Source of the DNA: Cytophagales bacterium
Lineage (GTDB): Bacteria; Bacteroidota; Bacteroidia; Cytophagales; Spirosomataceae
Reading direction: 5' to 3'
DNA length: 64,000 bases
NCBI GenBank assembly: GCA_013298125.1
Contig: JAAFJP010000013.1
Span: forward strand, 1 to 64,000
Shown here: one piece after another, positions 24,978 to 33,972 of the stretch
Position numbering within the stretch: position 1 is the first letter of the stretch
How the letters are laid out: each line of letters opens with the position of its first letter
Made by a program: the position numbers and the translations under genes
The notes under the pieces: model-generated
What the model saw: only the letters and a program-made list of their open reading frames with translations
What the model was told of the DNA's origin: nothing
Databases searched by the model: none

Positions 24978-27389
24978 CTAATCTACCCGCAAAGATTTCA
25001 CAGGATTTGCCAATGCCACTTTATAAGTCTGAAACGATACAAACATAATAATTACCAAACAAAACAGAAATCCTACGGACATAAAAATTTGCCAATTTAG
25101 GTCTATTCTGTACGCATAATTGGTGAGCCACGCATTCATACTCATTACACCCAAAGGAAAAGAAATGACGATGGCAATTGCCATTAACAACACAAATTCT
25201 TTCAAAAAAAGCATCATAATACTCCCGCTCGAAGCTCCTAAAACTTTCCTGATTCCTAACTCTTTGGTACGGCGAGTGATGCTCAACGATACCATGCCTA
25301 ATATTCCTAAGAGGACAATAATAATAGCCAAAATCGTTGCCACAAAAGATGCCTTTTTGAGTTGTACTTCTGACTGATACATCTTTTGGAGGGTATCGTC
25401 CATAAAAGTATATTCAAACACAGAATTGGGCATTAATTGTTTCCATTTTTGCTCAATATTTGCCATAGATTCTGGAAGACTTCCCGCCTGAATTTTGAAG
25501 GATAAATATCTATACAATGGATTATCTTTTACATTTATAAAGAAAAGAGGCGTAATAGTTTTGTGCATCGAACTCACATGAAAATCCTTCGTAACGCCCG
25601 TAATCGTGTATGATTGCGGGGCGTAGTGCATCCGAATCATCTTTCCAACGGCATCTTCGGGCTTTTTGAATCCTAATGCCTTTGATGCAGATTCGTTCAA
25701 GACTAATCTCATAGACTGATAATTGGTTTGTTTTGCCTGAAAAAACTCGCCTGCCAACATCGGAATTTGATAAGTTTCAGCATATTTTTCGTCGGAGGTA
25801 AGTGTCTGAATAAAAACGGCTTGGGTGGAATCCTGACCCATTCTGTAAAGGGCATTGCTATTGCCTGGGCTACCGTCGGGAATGTCGTAGGAAATACTAA
25901 CTTGGCTGACTTCTTTCAGTCGGGCAAATTCGTTTCTGATAGTTTCCATTTTAGCAATCCCTGCGGGTGACCAATCACGGGGAACTCTTGCCGAAACGAT
26001 AGATTCCTTGTTATAACCCAAATCTTTATTGAAAAAATAATTGACTTGTTTAGAAATCACCACTGCACCCACGAAGACAAAAAGGGCAATCGTAAACTGT
26101 GAAACGATTAATAATCTTCGGAAAAGAATATTCTCTTTAATGGATTTTAGTTTTCCTTTCAGCGAATCAATAGAAGGCAGACTTGACAATACAAAAGCTG
26201 GATAAACACCTGATAATAAGCCAATTGATAAGGATAATAATAAACAGATTCCATAAAAATAGGGTGAAATTAATCGTAAAGAAGGGATTTCTTTATTCAA
26301 AATTTGCCCGAAAAAAGGTTGGGATATTTCGTATAAAATCAAGGAAACGATGAGGCTAAATAAGGAAATCAAAACCGATTCTGCCAAAAATTGACGAATG
26401 ATTTGCCCTTTCAAACTACCCAACATTTTCCTCACCCCAATTTCTTTTATTCTGGTAAATGAGTTGCCGATTGAGATATTTACGAAGTTCACAATCGCCA
26501 TCAACAGAATGAATAATGCCACCATCGTAAGCGTAAAGACCGTTTTTCTCACGACTCCATTATTCGCTTCCAAGTAAACATCTTTTACTGGTACGAGGTA
26601 AGGCGTAAGATTTTCTGCCAAATTTTGAGGAGCATTTGTCTTGATTAATTGAGCCATTGGCTTGTCTAAATCCGCTGGTTTTACCCCTTTTTTGAGTTCG
26701 ATATAACCTACAATGTAAGGATTTTGCCACGTAAAACCTTGTTGCCTTCCCCAAAAATCATTGCTACTCACGAAGGACATCAAAATTGGTGTTTTAGGGC
26801 TAACAAAATTCGTCACGGAATTGGTAGGAGTATCACCCAATACGCCCGTAACCATAAAGTCTCGCTTGCTTCCAGCATTGGATTCGACGGTCAAAGTTTT
26901 ACCCACAACGTCCAATTTTCCAAAATATTTAATGGCTTGTTCCGAAGAAATTACCATCGTATTAGGTTGATTCAGAGCGGTTTGCGGATTTCCGAAGAGG
27001 AGTTTGAAGCCATACATTTTCAGTAAGGTAGAATCACCGACTTGTATGTCTTCTCTGAAAATTTTATCTCCGTTAGCAATCACCGAAGTAATGCCATCGA
27101 AACTGTAATAATTTTCAACTAAATCAGGGAAGTTTGCTTTCAGAGATTTCGCCATTGGGGCAAGGGTCGTAATCTCCAAACCAATGTCAGATTTCTTCCA
27201 TTTACTTTGAATAACATACTGATTTTCAACGTTTTTTAACTCAGAATTTACCCGTAATTCTCCCCAAATATACGTGCCAACAAGGAGCGTAAAAGTAATA
27301 CCAACCGACAAACCAAAAATAGAAACCAGCGAATAAAACTTCCGTTTCATCAAGTTTCGCCAAGCAATTTTGAAGTAATTTTGAATCAT
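24978..27389 (-). CDS. MacB/FtsX-type ABC transporter permease
   Basis: An 803-residue permease with two FtsX domains (VNISIGNSFTRIKEIGVRKML near 300; TRRTKELGIRKVLGAS near 700) and two periplasmic MacB-like regions; C-terminus NPVKSLRVD. It differs clearly from the other two permeases in the window: the N-terminus reads MIQNYFKIAWRNLMKRKFYS and the first FtsX motif lacks the STARSEKRAKE stretch. No ATPase is adjacent on this strand. Upstream and downstream lie the two S41 lipoprotein genes, suggesting a repeated permease-peptidase unit. Confidence 0.9.
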   Translation of the reverse strand: MIQNYFKIAWRNLMKRKFYSLVSIFGLSVGITFTLLVGTYIWGELRVNSELKNVENQYVIQSKWKKSDIGLEITTLAPMAKSLKANFPDLVENYYSFDGITSVIANGDKIFREDIQVGDSTLLKMYGFKLLFGNPQTALNQPNTMVISSEQAIKYFGKLDVVGKTLTVESNAGSKRDFMVTGVLGDTPTNSVTNFVSPKTPILMSFVSSNDFWGRQQGFTWQNPYIVGYIELKKGVKPADLDKPMAQLIKTNAPQNLAENLTPYLVPVKDVYLEANNGVVRKTVFTLTMVALFILLMAIVNFVNISIGNSFTRIKEIGVRKMLGSLKGQIIRQFLAESVLISLFSLIVSLILYEISQPFFGQILNKEIPSLRLISPYFYGICLLLSLSIGLLSGVYPAFVLSSLPSIDSLKGKLKSIKENILFRRLLIVSQFTIALFVFVGAVVISKQVNYFFNKDLGYNKESIVSARVPRDWSPAGIAKMETIRNEFARLKEVSQVSISYDIPDGSPGNSNALYRMGQDSTQAVFIQTLTSDEKYAETYQIPMLAGEFFQAKQTNYQSMRLVLNESASKALGFKKPEDAVGKMIRMHYAPQSYTITGVTKDFHVSSMHKTITPLFFINVKDNPLYRYLSFKIQAGSLPESMANIEQKWKQLMPNSVFEYTFMDDTLQKMYQSEVQLKKASFVATILAIIIVLLGILGMVSLSITRRTKELGIRKVLGASSGSIMMLFLKEFVLLMAIAIVISFPLGVMSMNAWLTNYAYRIDLNWQIFMSVGFLFCLVIIMFVSFQTYKVALANPVKSLRVD

Positions 27390-27529
27390 GTTTTCTGCCG
27401 TTTATTTTGCTAACATGAAGATAATCAATAGAATAGCGTTTGGTTTTGGCTTAACATTTTTTAACAAAAAATCCTGTAAAACTTATCATCTTACAGGCGT
27501 TTTGTATATTTTTGAAAAAATCTTAAAAA

Positions 27530-28501
27530 CTACTCCTTCAACCAAGTGATAGCTTGTCGTAAATATACCTCTTGATTTTGTTCAAGAACATCTGGAACAA
27601 CACGATTCCCATACATTTTTTTTGTTCTATCCGCCATTGTTGAAACGGTCAAAATTAATACTGCTCCATCCGAAAGATTAAATCCTTGATTGGCTGTTGA
27701 AAGTCCGCAAGTTGCATTTCCAAAGCTTTTAGTATTTGCCCTTGTTTTAAAAGCAATAGTTACGGCTTCCCCTGAACTTGCTGTTGCTTGGTCTGTAAGT
27801 ACCGCTACTTTTGGATTTGGTTTTAAAAGATTGTACTGCTCTGTAATCGTTATACCATTCGTTTGTCCAATTGCATAATAGCTACATTGATACTCGCTAC
27901 CGTCTGGACTGATAAAATACCCAAAAAGACCTTCACCTAAAATAGGGCTAACTCCTGCAATCATGGGCCACATATTCCCTCCTAAATTTCCTCGCAAATC
28001 AACAATCCATCCTTTTATCTTTGGGCTATCAGCATTTTTAATAGTGGCTTGAATATTTTGAGCGAAATTATTTGCACTATTTCCACTACCTGAAAAGCCT
28101 GAAATTTTCACATAACCTATTTCATTATCCAGACTTGGTAATATAGGAGTAACATCTTTGCAGGAAACGCCGTTTAATGTATTAACAATATAGTTTCCAT
28201 TACTGGTTTGATAAAGACTATGATTATCTTGTAATAAATTAAGAGCCACAACAATAGCCTCTTTTACTTTGGCATCACTAATATTTTGAGCACCCTTAGC
28301 GGCATCTAATACCTTAGTTTTAAAGATATTCCAATCAATTTTATTACGATTTATAGAATTAGTTTTCATAATTGAAATCATGCTATTCAAATAGGTTTCA
28401 ACTACCGTGGAAGAAGTTGCTGTTGGCTCTGGTGAATCTTTGCAAGCATAAATGGTTGCTAAAAGGAATAAAAGCAGATAATATTTATAGGAGTTTTTCA
28501 T
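27530..28501 (-). CDS. S41-family peptidase lipoprotein (copy b)
   Basis: A 323-residue lipoprotein with lipobox Cys20 (IYACKDSPEP) and the same S41 motifs as the copy at 23913-24884, including TASSGEAVTIAF. The two proteins differ at few positions. At DNA level a central block of about 357 bp (27837-28193) has only three differences from 24220-24576, while the flanking parts carry many silent changes, a pattern of gene conversion. It lies between two permease genes; the upstream leader (GACAAATATA and AACCCCTAAT) is also shared with the other copy, so the promoter region was duplicated too. Confidence 0.88.
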   Translation of the reverse strand: MKNSYKYYLLLFLLATIYACKDSPEPTATSSTVVETYLNSMISIMKTNSINRNKIDWNIFKTKVLDAAKGAQNISDAKVKEAIVVALNLLQDNHSLYQTSNGNYIVNTLNGVSCKDVTPILPSLDNEIGYVKISGFSGSGNSANNFAQNIQATIKNADSPKIKGWIVDLRGNLGGNMWPMIAGVSPILGEGLFGYFISPDGSEYQCSYYAIGQTNGITITEQYNLLKPNPKVAVLTDQATASSGEAVTIAFKTRANTKSFGNATCGLSTANQGFNLSDGAVLILTVSTMADRTKKMYGNRVVPDVLEQNQEVYLRQAITWLKE

Positions 28502-28584
28502 AATAATTTTTTTAAAAAGATTTGAATTGTCTACATGACAAATATAGTTGAAATAACCCCTAATAATTCACTGATGTTATAATA

Positions 28585-30972
28585 TTATTCCGTCCGCAAC
28601 GACTTCACAGGATTAGCCAAGCCCGCCTTTATCGCCTGATAACTCACTGTCGATAAGGCAATTACAATCGCAACTACCATCACTATTATAAAAACACCCG
28701 CCCCAATTTCAATGCGATAATCATAATCTTGCAACCAATTTTTCATCGTAAAATAAGCAATTGGCGAAGCAATCACGATAGAGATTATTACCAATTTTAA
28801 GAAGTCTTTTGATAATAAAGTAGTGATATTCAACACCGTAGCTCCTAATACTTTGCGAACGCCAATTTCCTTCGTGCGTTGTTCAGCCATGAAAGATGCC
28901 AAGCCAAATAAACCCAAACATGAAATGAAAATGGCTAAAAATGCAACTGCCAAAGACAAGTTTCCGATGAGTTCTAAATAGTTAAATTTCTTAGCGTATT
29001 GCTCATCTGTAAACTGATAATCGAACGGAAAACCAGGATTATATTTATCAAAAATTGGAGTCATTTTTTTGATAGCTGCGGAGGCTGAAACGTTGGGGTT
29101 CATTCTTACACAAATCAGATTTACCCAATCCTTAGCAAAAATAATTACCGTTGGACGAATGACCTCAAAAGGGGAATCCATCTGCATATTAGGCATAACG
29201 CCAATGACTTTCAGAGACTTCCCCATTCCTTTTACCATTTCTCCAATTGGTTCTTTAAGTCCCATTCTTTTCACGGCAGCTTCATTCAGAATCACACCCG
29301 AAGAATCCGAAGCAAATTCTCTTGAAAAGTCTCGACCAGCTTTCAGTTTTATACCCACCGTTTTGGTATAATCATAATCAGAGGCAATTATATTAAATAG
29401 TGCTGATTCATCTTCTGGTTTTGAGCCTTTCCATGACCACCCTCTATTATTACTCCACGTTTGATAAGGCGGACAAGAAGATTTGCAAATTGATGACACA
29501 GCACCCGAAGCCAATAATTCAGTACGAAGTGGATCATAATTTTTGATTAAATCAGATGAACTAAATACTGAAATTAATCCCTTACTATCAAAGCCAATTG
29601 GTCGATTTTTACCGTGTTGAATTTGTTGATAAATAATCACCGTTCCAATCATTAAAGCAATAGAAAATGAGAACTGCAAAACCACTAAAACCTGACGGGG
29701 TAATGAAGCATTTTTACCCAAACGAATTGTACCTTTCAACACTCGCACAGGGTTGAATGAAGACAAATAAAGTGCTGGATAACTTCCTGCCAAGAGTCCT
29801 GTAAACATCGTAAATATTAGCATGATACCCCAGAAAAGAGGATTTGCTAATTGTAGAGAAACTTCCTTATCAGTAAGTTTATTGAAAGACGGCAAAATCA
29901 ATTCAACCAAGATTAAAGCCAACGCCAAAGCAATAAAAGAAATCACCAAAGACTCACTCAAAAACTGCCCAATCAATTGTCCACGGTCAGACCCCATCGC
30001 TTTTCTTACACCCACTTCTTTCGCCCGTTTTTCAGAACGAGCCGTACTCAAATTCATAAAATTGATACAGGCAATTAAGAGAACTATCAAGCCAAAAATG
30101 CCAAAAAGTTTCACATATTTGATGAATCCCCCTGTATTTATGCCATCCGTAAAATCGCCATAAAGCCTCCATTTAGCCATTGGGTGCAAGAAAACCTGTG
30201 GCTTAATACTCGTCTGCATCAACTTGTCATCCTTAGCATGGTTCAATACAATATTCTTAATGTTAGTGTTAGTCTTTTCTGGATTTACGCCATCTTTTAA
30301 TTGTACATAAACCTGGAATGAATTACTGCCCCACGCATCTTGTTGATTTTTGATGTAATCCAATACTTTAATTTGTAAGTCCCAAGGCAATAAATAATCA
30401 AACTGCAAGGTGGCATTTTTAGGCTGTTTTCCCACCACTGCCGTTACTTTCAAATCTACAACATTGTCCATTTTCAAAACCTTACCAATAGGGTCTTGAT
30501 TACCAAATAAAGTGGTGGCTAATTCCTCCGTCAAAACAATTGAAGTTGGGTCTTTCAAAGGATTTTTATCACCTTTTAAAATATTCAAAGAAAACATATC
30601 AACACCTTGTTCACCCAAGTAATGTCCGAACTTGCTAAACTTCTGGTTGCCCATCACCAACGAATGATCACTCCCCCAATCACACATCGCAACTGCCTTA
30701 AAATCAGGATATTTAGTCCTTAATTCTTCGCCCATTGGGTAAGGAAGAGCCGTTTGCGAACCACGATGTCCATCAAAAGTTTGGTGCATCATTACTTGAT
30801 AAACTGAATCAAAATTCTTATGATGTTTGTTGGCAGAAAGCTCATCAATCATCCACAAGCCAATGAGCATTGCCACCGCCATTCCCACCGCCAAACCAGC
30901 GATATTGATAAAAGAATATACCTTGTTTTTGACAAGATTCCGTAGGGCGATTTTTAAATAATTTTGTAACAT
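28585..30972 (-). CDS. MacB/FtsX-type ABC transporter permease
   Basis: A 795-residue permease closely resembling the one at 18139-20517: the same MLQNYLKIALRNL start, FINIAGLAVGMAVAMLIGLW helix, NFMNLSTARSEKRAKEVGVRK first FtsX motif, MAEQRTKEIGVRKVLGA second FtsX motif and NPVKSLRTE end. No ATPase accompanies it. It probably shares the ATPase at 20646. It is divergent from the Uma2 gene; TATATTTG (30989-30996) in the gap may be the -7 box for the latter. Confidence 0.92.
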   Translation of the reverse strand: MLQNYLKIALRNLVKNKVYSFINIAGLAVGMAVAMLIGLWMIDELSANKHHKNFDSVYQVMMHQTFDGHRGSQTALPYPMGEELRTKYPDFKAVAMCDWGSDHSLVMGNQKFSKFGHYLGEQGVDMFSLNILKGDKNPLKDPTSIVLTEELATTLFGNQDPIGKVLKMDNVVDLKVTAVVGKQPKNATLQFDYLLPWDLQIKVLDYIKNQQDAWGSNSFQVYVQLKDGVNPEKTNTNIKNIVLNHAKDDKLMQTSIKPQVFLHPMAKWRLYGDFTDGINTGGFIKYVKLFGIFGLIVLLIACINFMNLSTARSEKRAKEVGVRKAMGSDRGQLIGQFLSESLVISFIALALALILVELILPSFNKLTDKEVSLQLANPLFWGIMLIFTMFTGLLAGSYPALYLSSFNPVRVLKGTIRLGKNASLPRQVLVVLQFSFSIALMIGTVIIYQQIQHGKNRPIGFDSKGLISVFSSSDLIKNYDPLRTELLASGAVSSICKSSCPPYQTWSNNRGWSWKGSKPEDESALFNIIASDYDYTKTVGIKLKAGRDFSREFASDSSGVILNEAAVKRMGLKEPIGEMVKGMGKSLKVIGVMPNMQMDSPFEVIRPTVIIFAKDWVNLICVRMNPNVSASAAIKKMTPIFDKYNPGFPFDYQFTDEQYAKKFNYLELIGNLSLAVAFLAIFISCLGLFGLASFMAEQRTKEIGVRKVLGATVLNITTLLSKDFLKLVIISIVIASPIAYFTMKNWLQDYDYRIEIGAGVFIIVMVVAIVIALSTVSYQAIKAGLANPVKSLRTE

Positions 30973-31018
30973 GACCTTATTTTTTATGTATATTTGAAAA
31001 AAATAAATAGTATTAAAT

Positions 31019-31510
31019 ATGGAACTATTATTAGAGACCGTAGTCGAGAGAGAATTATCTGCCTACGAAATAGAAAGAAATAAACCAATGCCAACATTAT
31101 TACATGGAGCAATTCAGCTTAATATAGGTTCTGAATTAAAGATTAAATACCCTAAACAATTTCGCTTAGCGAGCGAAGTATTGTTAGATACTCAGCCAAA
31201 TGGAAGTACGCCAGATATAATAGCGTATCCCTATTCGGAATTAGATTTTCAAAACGACCCTTCACGTCGTACAGATGCCCCTTTACTTTGTATTGAGATT
31301 CAATCAGGTTCACAAAGTACCAAAGACATGACCAGTAAATTAGAACCGTATTTCAGTTTCGGAATAAAATCTTGTTGGATTGTTGTTCCAGAACTTAAAG
31401 CTGTTATTGTTTATGATAGTCCTTATCATTACAATTTTTTTCACGAAAACGAGATTGTAAAAGATTCTGTACTCGGTATTGAAATTTCAGTAGAAAAGAT
31501 ATTTGAATAA
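31019..31510 (+). CDS. Uma2-family (DUF820) putative endonuclease
   Basis: A 163-residue protein of the Uma2 family, a PD-(D/E)XK nuclease-like fold abundant in cyanobacteria and Bacteroidota. Visible core: ASEVLLDTQ, TPDIIAYPYS with the metal-binding Asp, LLCIEIQSGSQSTKDMTSK with Glu and Lys, and GIKSCWIVVPELKAVIVY. The family's biological role is unknown; despite the endonuclease label, activity is not established for most members. A different member is encoded at 40175-40816. A terminator follows 69 bases downstream. Confidence 0.85.
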   Translation: MELLLETVVERELSAYEIERNKPMPTLLHGAIQLNIGSELKIKYPKQFRLASEVLLDTQPNGSTPDIIAYPYSELDFQNDPSRRTDAPLLCIEIQSGSQSTKDMTSKLEPYFSFGIKSCWIVVPELKAVIVYDSPYHYNFFHENEIVKDSVLGIEISVEKIFE

Positions 31511-31578
31511 TCATTTCTCCAAACCTATGCCAAAAATACAACTATTTGATTTTCAATATTTTAAAAATAATCCAAAAA

Positions 31579-31608
31579 CAAAAAGTGTCCGAAAACGGAC
31601 ACTTTTTG
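31579..31608 (+). terminator. Intrinsic terminator of the Uma2 gene
   Basis: A perfect 13-bp stem (CAAAAAGTGTCCG with its complement) and an AAAA loop; the descending arm ends in TTTTTG. Its A/T symmetry lets it work in either direction. Confidence 0.8.
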
Positions 31609-31623
31609 TGCGTAAACAGACAC

Positions 31624-31659
31624 CCTAATTACCTAATCCCCAATCCCTAATCCCTAATA
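31624..31659. repeat. Heptamer array upstream of the DUF177 operon
   Basis: Five units of the CCTAATC type with one base of phase slip (CCTAATT, CCTAATC, CCCAATC, CCTAATC, CCTAATA). It lies between the Uma2 terminator and the operon promoter. Only one arm is present here. Confidence 0.7.
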
Positions 31660-31695
31660 TTTCAAACTTTCCTTTTCTTTCTAAAAAAAACTCCG

Positions 31696-31703
31696 TAATT
31701 TTG
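31696..31703 (+). promoter_or_regulatory. -7 box of the DUF177-rpmF operon
   Basis: TAATTTTG, an exact TAnnTTTG match, 22 bases before the GTG start at 31725; it is preceded by a pyrimidine-rich stretch in place of a clear -33 TTTG. Confidence 0.5.
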
Positions 31704-31724
31704 CAGTCTTTTCAATAGAATACC

Positions 31725-32417
31725 GTGAAAAAGAGCGTATTAAATACATTCAAAATTGACATCTTCCGCCTCGAAAACAAGCAACATTTGCATGAATTTG
31801 AAGGAGATGATAGTTTCTTTGAAGAGCTTGAACAAGATTTAATCACGAAAGGACATTTCAAAGCCACAGTGAGCTTAGATAAGTCCGAGACGATGATTCA
31901 GGTGGTTTATAAAATCGTCGGAAGCGTTGAATTAACTTGTGATAGAAGCCTTGATTTATTCGATTTCCCAGTAAATATTACTCAGAAAATGATTCTAAAA
32001 TTTTCTGACCACAACGAAGAAATCACAGATGAATTGATGTTGATTGACCGAAATGCACAGTACATTAACGTCGCCCAAGATATTTTTGAATTTATAGGAT
32101 TACAAATTCCCATCAAAAAACTACATCCAAGGTTCGTCAAAGAAGAAATCACTTACGAAAGTTTGATGAAAAAATTTGAGGATGAATACGAGGAAGAAGA
32201 TTTGGATGATGACGATTTAGACGACGATGATGATTTAGACTTTGGAGATGAGGATGATAACGATGGAGATTTTGAATTTGAGGACGATGAAATCTTGGAA
32301 GTTGAAGGAGAATTAGTTTATACAACGTTAAAAGAAGAGGAGGGAGACGTAAAAAATACCAACGAAAAGCCCATTGATCCACGTTGGGAGGCTTTGATGA
32401 AATTAAGAGAAAATTGA
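31725..32417 (+). CDS. DUF177 (YceD-like) protein with acidic tail
   Basis: A 230-residue protein of the DUF177/YceD family, whose genes precede rpmF in most bacteria and which is implicated in 23S rRNA/large-subunit accumulation. The core (about 1-150) contains VELTCDRSLDLFDFPVNI and the family's terminal DPRWEALMKLREN at the extreme C-terminus. Between them lies an unusual run of about 45 residues that are almost all Asp or Glu (about 152-197), which separates the usual C-terminal motif from the core. Translation begins at GTG 31725 (MKKSVLNTFKID); no better ATG exists. It is the first gene of the rpmF-plsX-fabH operon. Confidence 0.88.
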   Translation: MKKSVLNTFKIDIFRLENKQHLHEFEGDDSFFEELEQDLITKGHFKATVSLDKSETMIQVVYKIVGSVELTCDRSLDLFDFPVNITQKMILKFSDHNEEITDELMLIDRNAQYINVAQDIFEFIGLQIPIKKLHPRFVKEEITYESLMKKFEDEYEEEDLDDDDLDDDDDLDFGDEDDNDGDFEFEDDEILEVEGELVYTTLKEEEGDVKNTNEKPIDPRWEALMKLREN

Positions 32418-32422
32418 TTTTT

Positions 32423-32457
32423 AGGTGATAGGGGTTAGGTTTTAGGGGATAGTGGAG
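32423..32457. repeat. Heptamer array between DUF177 and rpmF
   Basis: Units AGGTGAT, AGGGGTT, AGGTTTT, AGGGGAT, AGTGGAG, beginning five bases after the DUF177 stop. A single arm. Confidence 0.7.
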
Positions 32458-32538
32458 TTGAAAATTAGTTTTAAAGTATCAGTAAACAAGTATATTAATA
32501 AAATAAATAACGAATCATAAATTTAAGGAAATAAAGAA

Positions 32539-32733
32539 ATGGCACATCCTAAACGGAGAATTTCGACAACTCGCAGAGATAAAAGACGTTCACACGACTT
32601 TGGTACTCCAAAAACAATCACAACTGACCCAACCACTGGCGAAATTCATTTACGTCACCGTGCTCACGTATTCGAGGGAAACCTTATGTACAAAGGCAAA
32701 ATGGTTGTAGAAGGATACGCTCCACAGGCGTAA
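32539..32733 (+). CDS. rpmF: 50S ribosomal protein L32
   Basis: Large-subunit ribosomal protein, 64 residues. MAHPKRRISTTRRDKRRSHD is the standard start; HLRHRAHVFEGNLMYKGK is typical of the Bacteroidota version. The zinc cysteines of some L32 proteins are absent (the C-minus form). It sits in the conserved order DUF177-rpmF-plsX-fabH. Flanked on both sides by heptamer arrays. Confidence 0.97.
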   Translation: MAHPKRRISTTRRDKRRSHDFGTPKTITTDPTTGEIHLRHRAHVFEGNLMYKGKMVVEGYAPQA

Positions 32734-32739
32734 GTTTTT

Positions 32740-32808
32740 AGGTGTAAGGTTTTAGATATGAGGTGTTAGTTTATTGCTATCACCCAACACCTAAAACCTT
32801 ACACCTAA
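32740..32808. repeat. Paired heptamer arrays between rpmF and plsX
   Basis: Left units AGGTGTA, AGGTTTT, AGATATG, AGGTGTT (32740-32767); right units CACCCAA, CACCTAA, AACCTTA, CACCTAA (32781-32808). The arms pair almost fully (for example TTAGGTGTAAGG with CCTTACACCTAA) over a loop of about 13 bases. Confidence 0.75.
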
Positions 32809-32889
32809 TTTTTTTTACGAAAAATACCAATTAACACTTCATTAGTTGTTAAATTTGTGGTTATATTATTTAACCTGAAAAATACATTA

Positions 32890-33828
32890 ATGAAGATAGG
32901 TATAGATGCAATGGGCGGAGATTTTGCCCCCAACGCAATCGTAGAAGGAATCATTTTAGCGGCACAAGAATTACCCGAAGACTCTACCATCGTTTTGATT
33001 GGTAAAGTACAGGATATTCAACAAATACTTGATAATCAGAATTTTAAGGGATCAAACATCGAAATCGTTGAAGCTAATGAGACTATTGAAATGGGTGAAC
33101 ATCCTGTTCGGGCATTACAATCTAAACCCAATTCCAGCATCGGAGTTGGGTTTAAACTTTTAAAGACAGGTGAGATTGATGTATTCGCTTCGGCGGGTAG
33201 CACGGGGGCGATGATGGTGGGTTCTTTATTCTCCATCAAAACCATCGAAGGCGTACAACGTCCACCGATTGCAGGTTTTGCTCCGCAGGTGGACGGTAAC
33301 TTAGCCGTCATTCTGGACATTGGAGCAAATGCTGATGTCAAACCCGAAATGTTAGCTCAATTTGGAGTTTTGGGTTCAATTTATGCCGAGGCAACTATGA
33401 AAATTGAATCGCCAAGAGTAGCTTTGATGAATATTGGCGAGGAGGAAGAAAAAGGTTCATTGGTAGCTCAACAGGCTTATAAGTTGATGAAAGAGAACAA
33501 ATCCATCAATTTTATTGGCAATATTGAAGGCAAGGATTTTTTCAAAGGAAAAGCTGATGTCATTGTTACAGACGGTTTTACAGGAAACATTATCCTAAAA
33601 ATGGGCGAGTCTCTCTACGGAATTATGAAGGACAAAGGCATCAGAGACGAGTTTTTAGACAAAACAAATTATGAAGCCGTGGGTGGCAGTCCGATAATTG
33701 GGGTAAACGGAAATGTTATTATCGCACACGGTTCGTCGTCATCAACGGCGGCAAAAAATATGGTTCACCTCTGTTACAAGATAGTTGAATCCAATTTATT
33801 GAAAAAAATTAAAGAAGCACTACAGTAG
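32890..33828 (+). CDS. plsX: Phosphate acyltransferase PlsX
   Basis: Converts acyl-ACP to acyl-phosphate, the first step of membrane phospholipid synthesis with PlsY. The 312-residue product has the family start MKIGIDAMGGDFAPNAIVEG, the internal SAGSTGAMM and the VIVTDGFTGNIILKMGE motif. The ATG at 32890 is preferred to 32857 because conserved sequence begins there. In the operon order rpmF-plsX-fabH, linking ribosome and lipid supply. It is followed immediately by a paired heptamer array. Confidence 0.97.
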   Translation: MKIGIDAMGGDFAPNAIVEGIILAAQELPEDSTIVLIGKVQDIQQILDNQNFKGSNIEIVEANETIEMGEHPVRALQSKPNSSIGVGFKLLKTGEIDVFASAGSTGAMMVGSLFSIKTIEGVQRPPIAGFAPQVDGNLAVILDIGANADVKPEMLAQFGVLGSIYAEATMKIESPRVALMNIGEEEEKGSLVAQQAYKLMKENKSINFIGNIEGKDFFKGKADVIVTDGFTGNIILKMGESLYGIMKDKGIRDEFLDKTNYEAVGGSPIIGVNGNVIIAHGSSSSTAAKNMVHLCYKIVESNLLKKIKEALQ

Positions 33829-33962
33829 GTATGAGGTATGAGGTCGTAGGTATGAGGTAAAAGAAAATCGCAAATTTTATGTTTGGTGAACACTAAAACT
33901 GTGAAATTGAAGATGTTTTTCTTCCCAATACCTCAAACCTACGACCTCATACCTCATACCTC
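33829..33962. repeat. Paired heptamer arrays between plsX and fabH
   Basis: The left array starts at the base after the plsX stop: GGTATGA twice, GGTCGTA, GGTATGA, GGTAAAA (33829-33863). The right array ATACCTC, AAACCTA, CGACCTC, ATACCTC, ATACCTC (33928-33962) is its near complement and ends 10 bases before the fabH ATG. Even the odd unit (GGTCGTA against CGACCTC with its neighbour) is mirrored. Confidence 0.8.
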
Positions 33963-33972
33963 AGAAAACATT

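Noticed and set aside
32149-32382. Minus-strand frame opposite the acidic tract
   Set aside because: It is the complement of Asp/Glu codon runs and gives a His/Leu/Pro-rich low-complexity product; a shadow.
33883-33972. N-terminal extension of FabH
   Set aside because: The added codons translate the heptamer array; the conserved protein begins at 33973.
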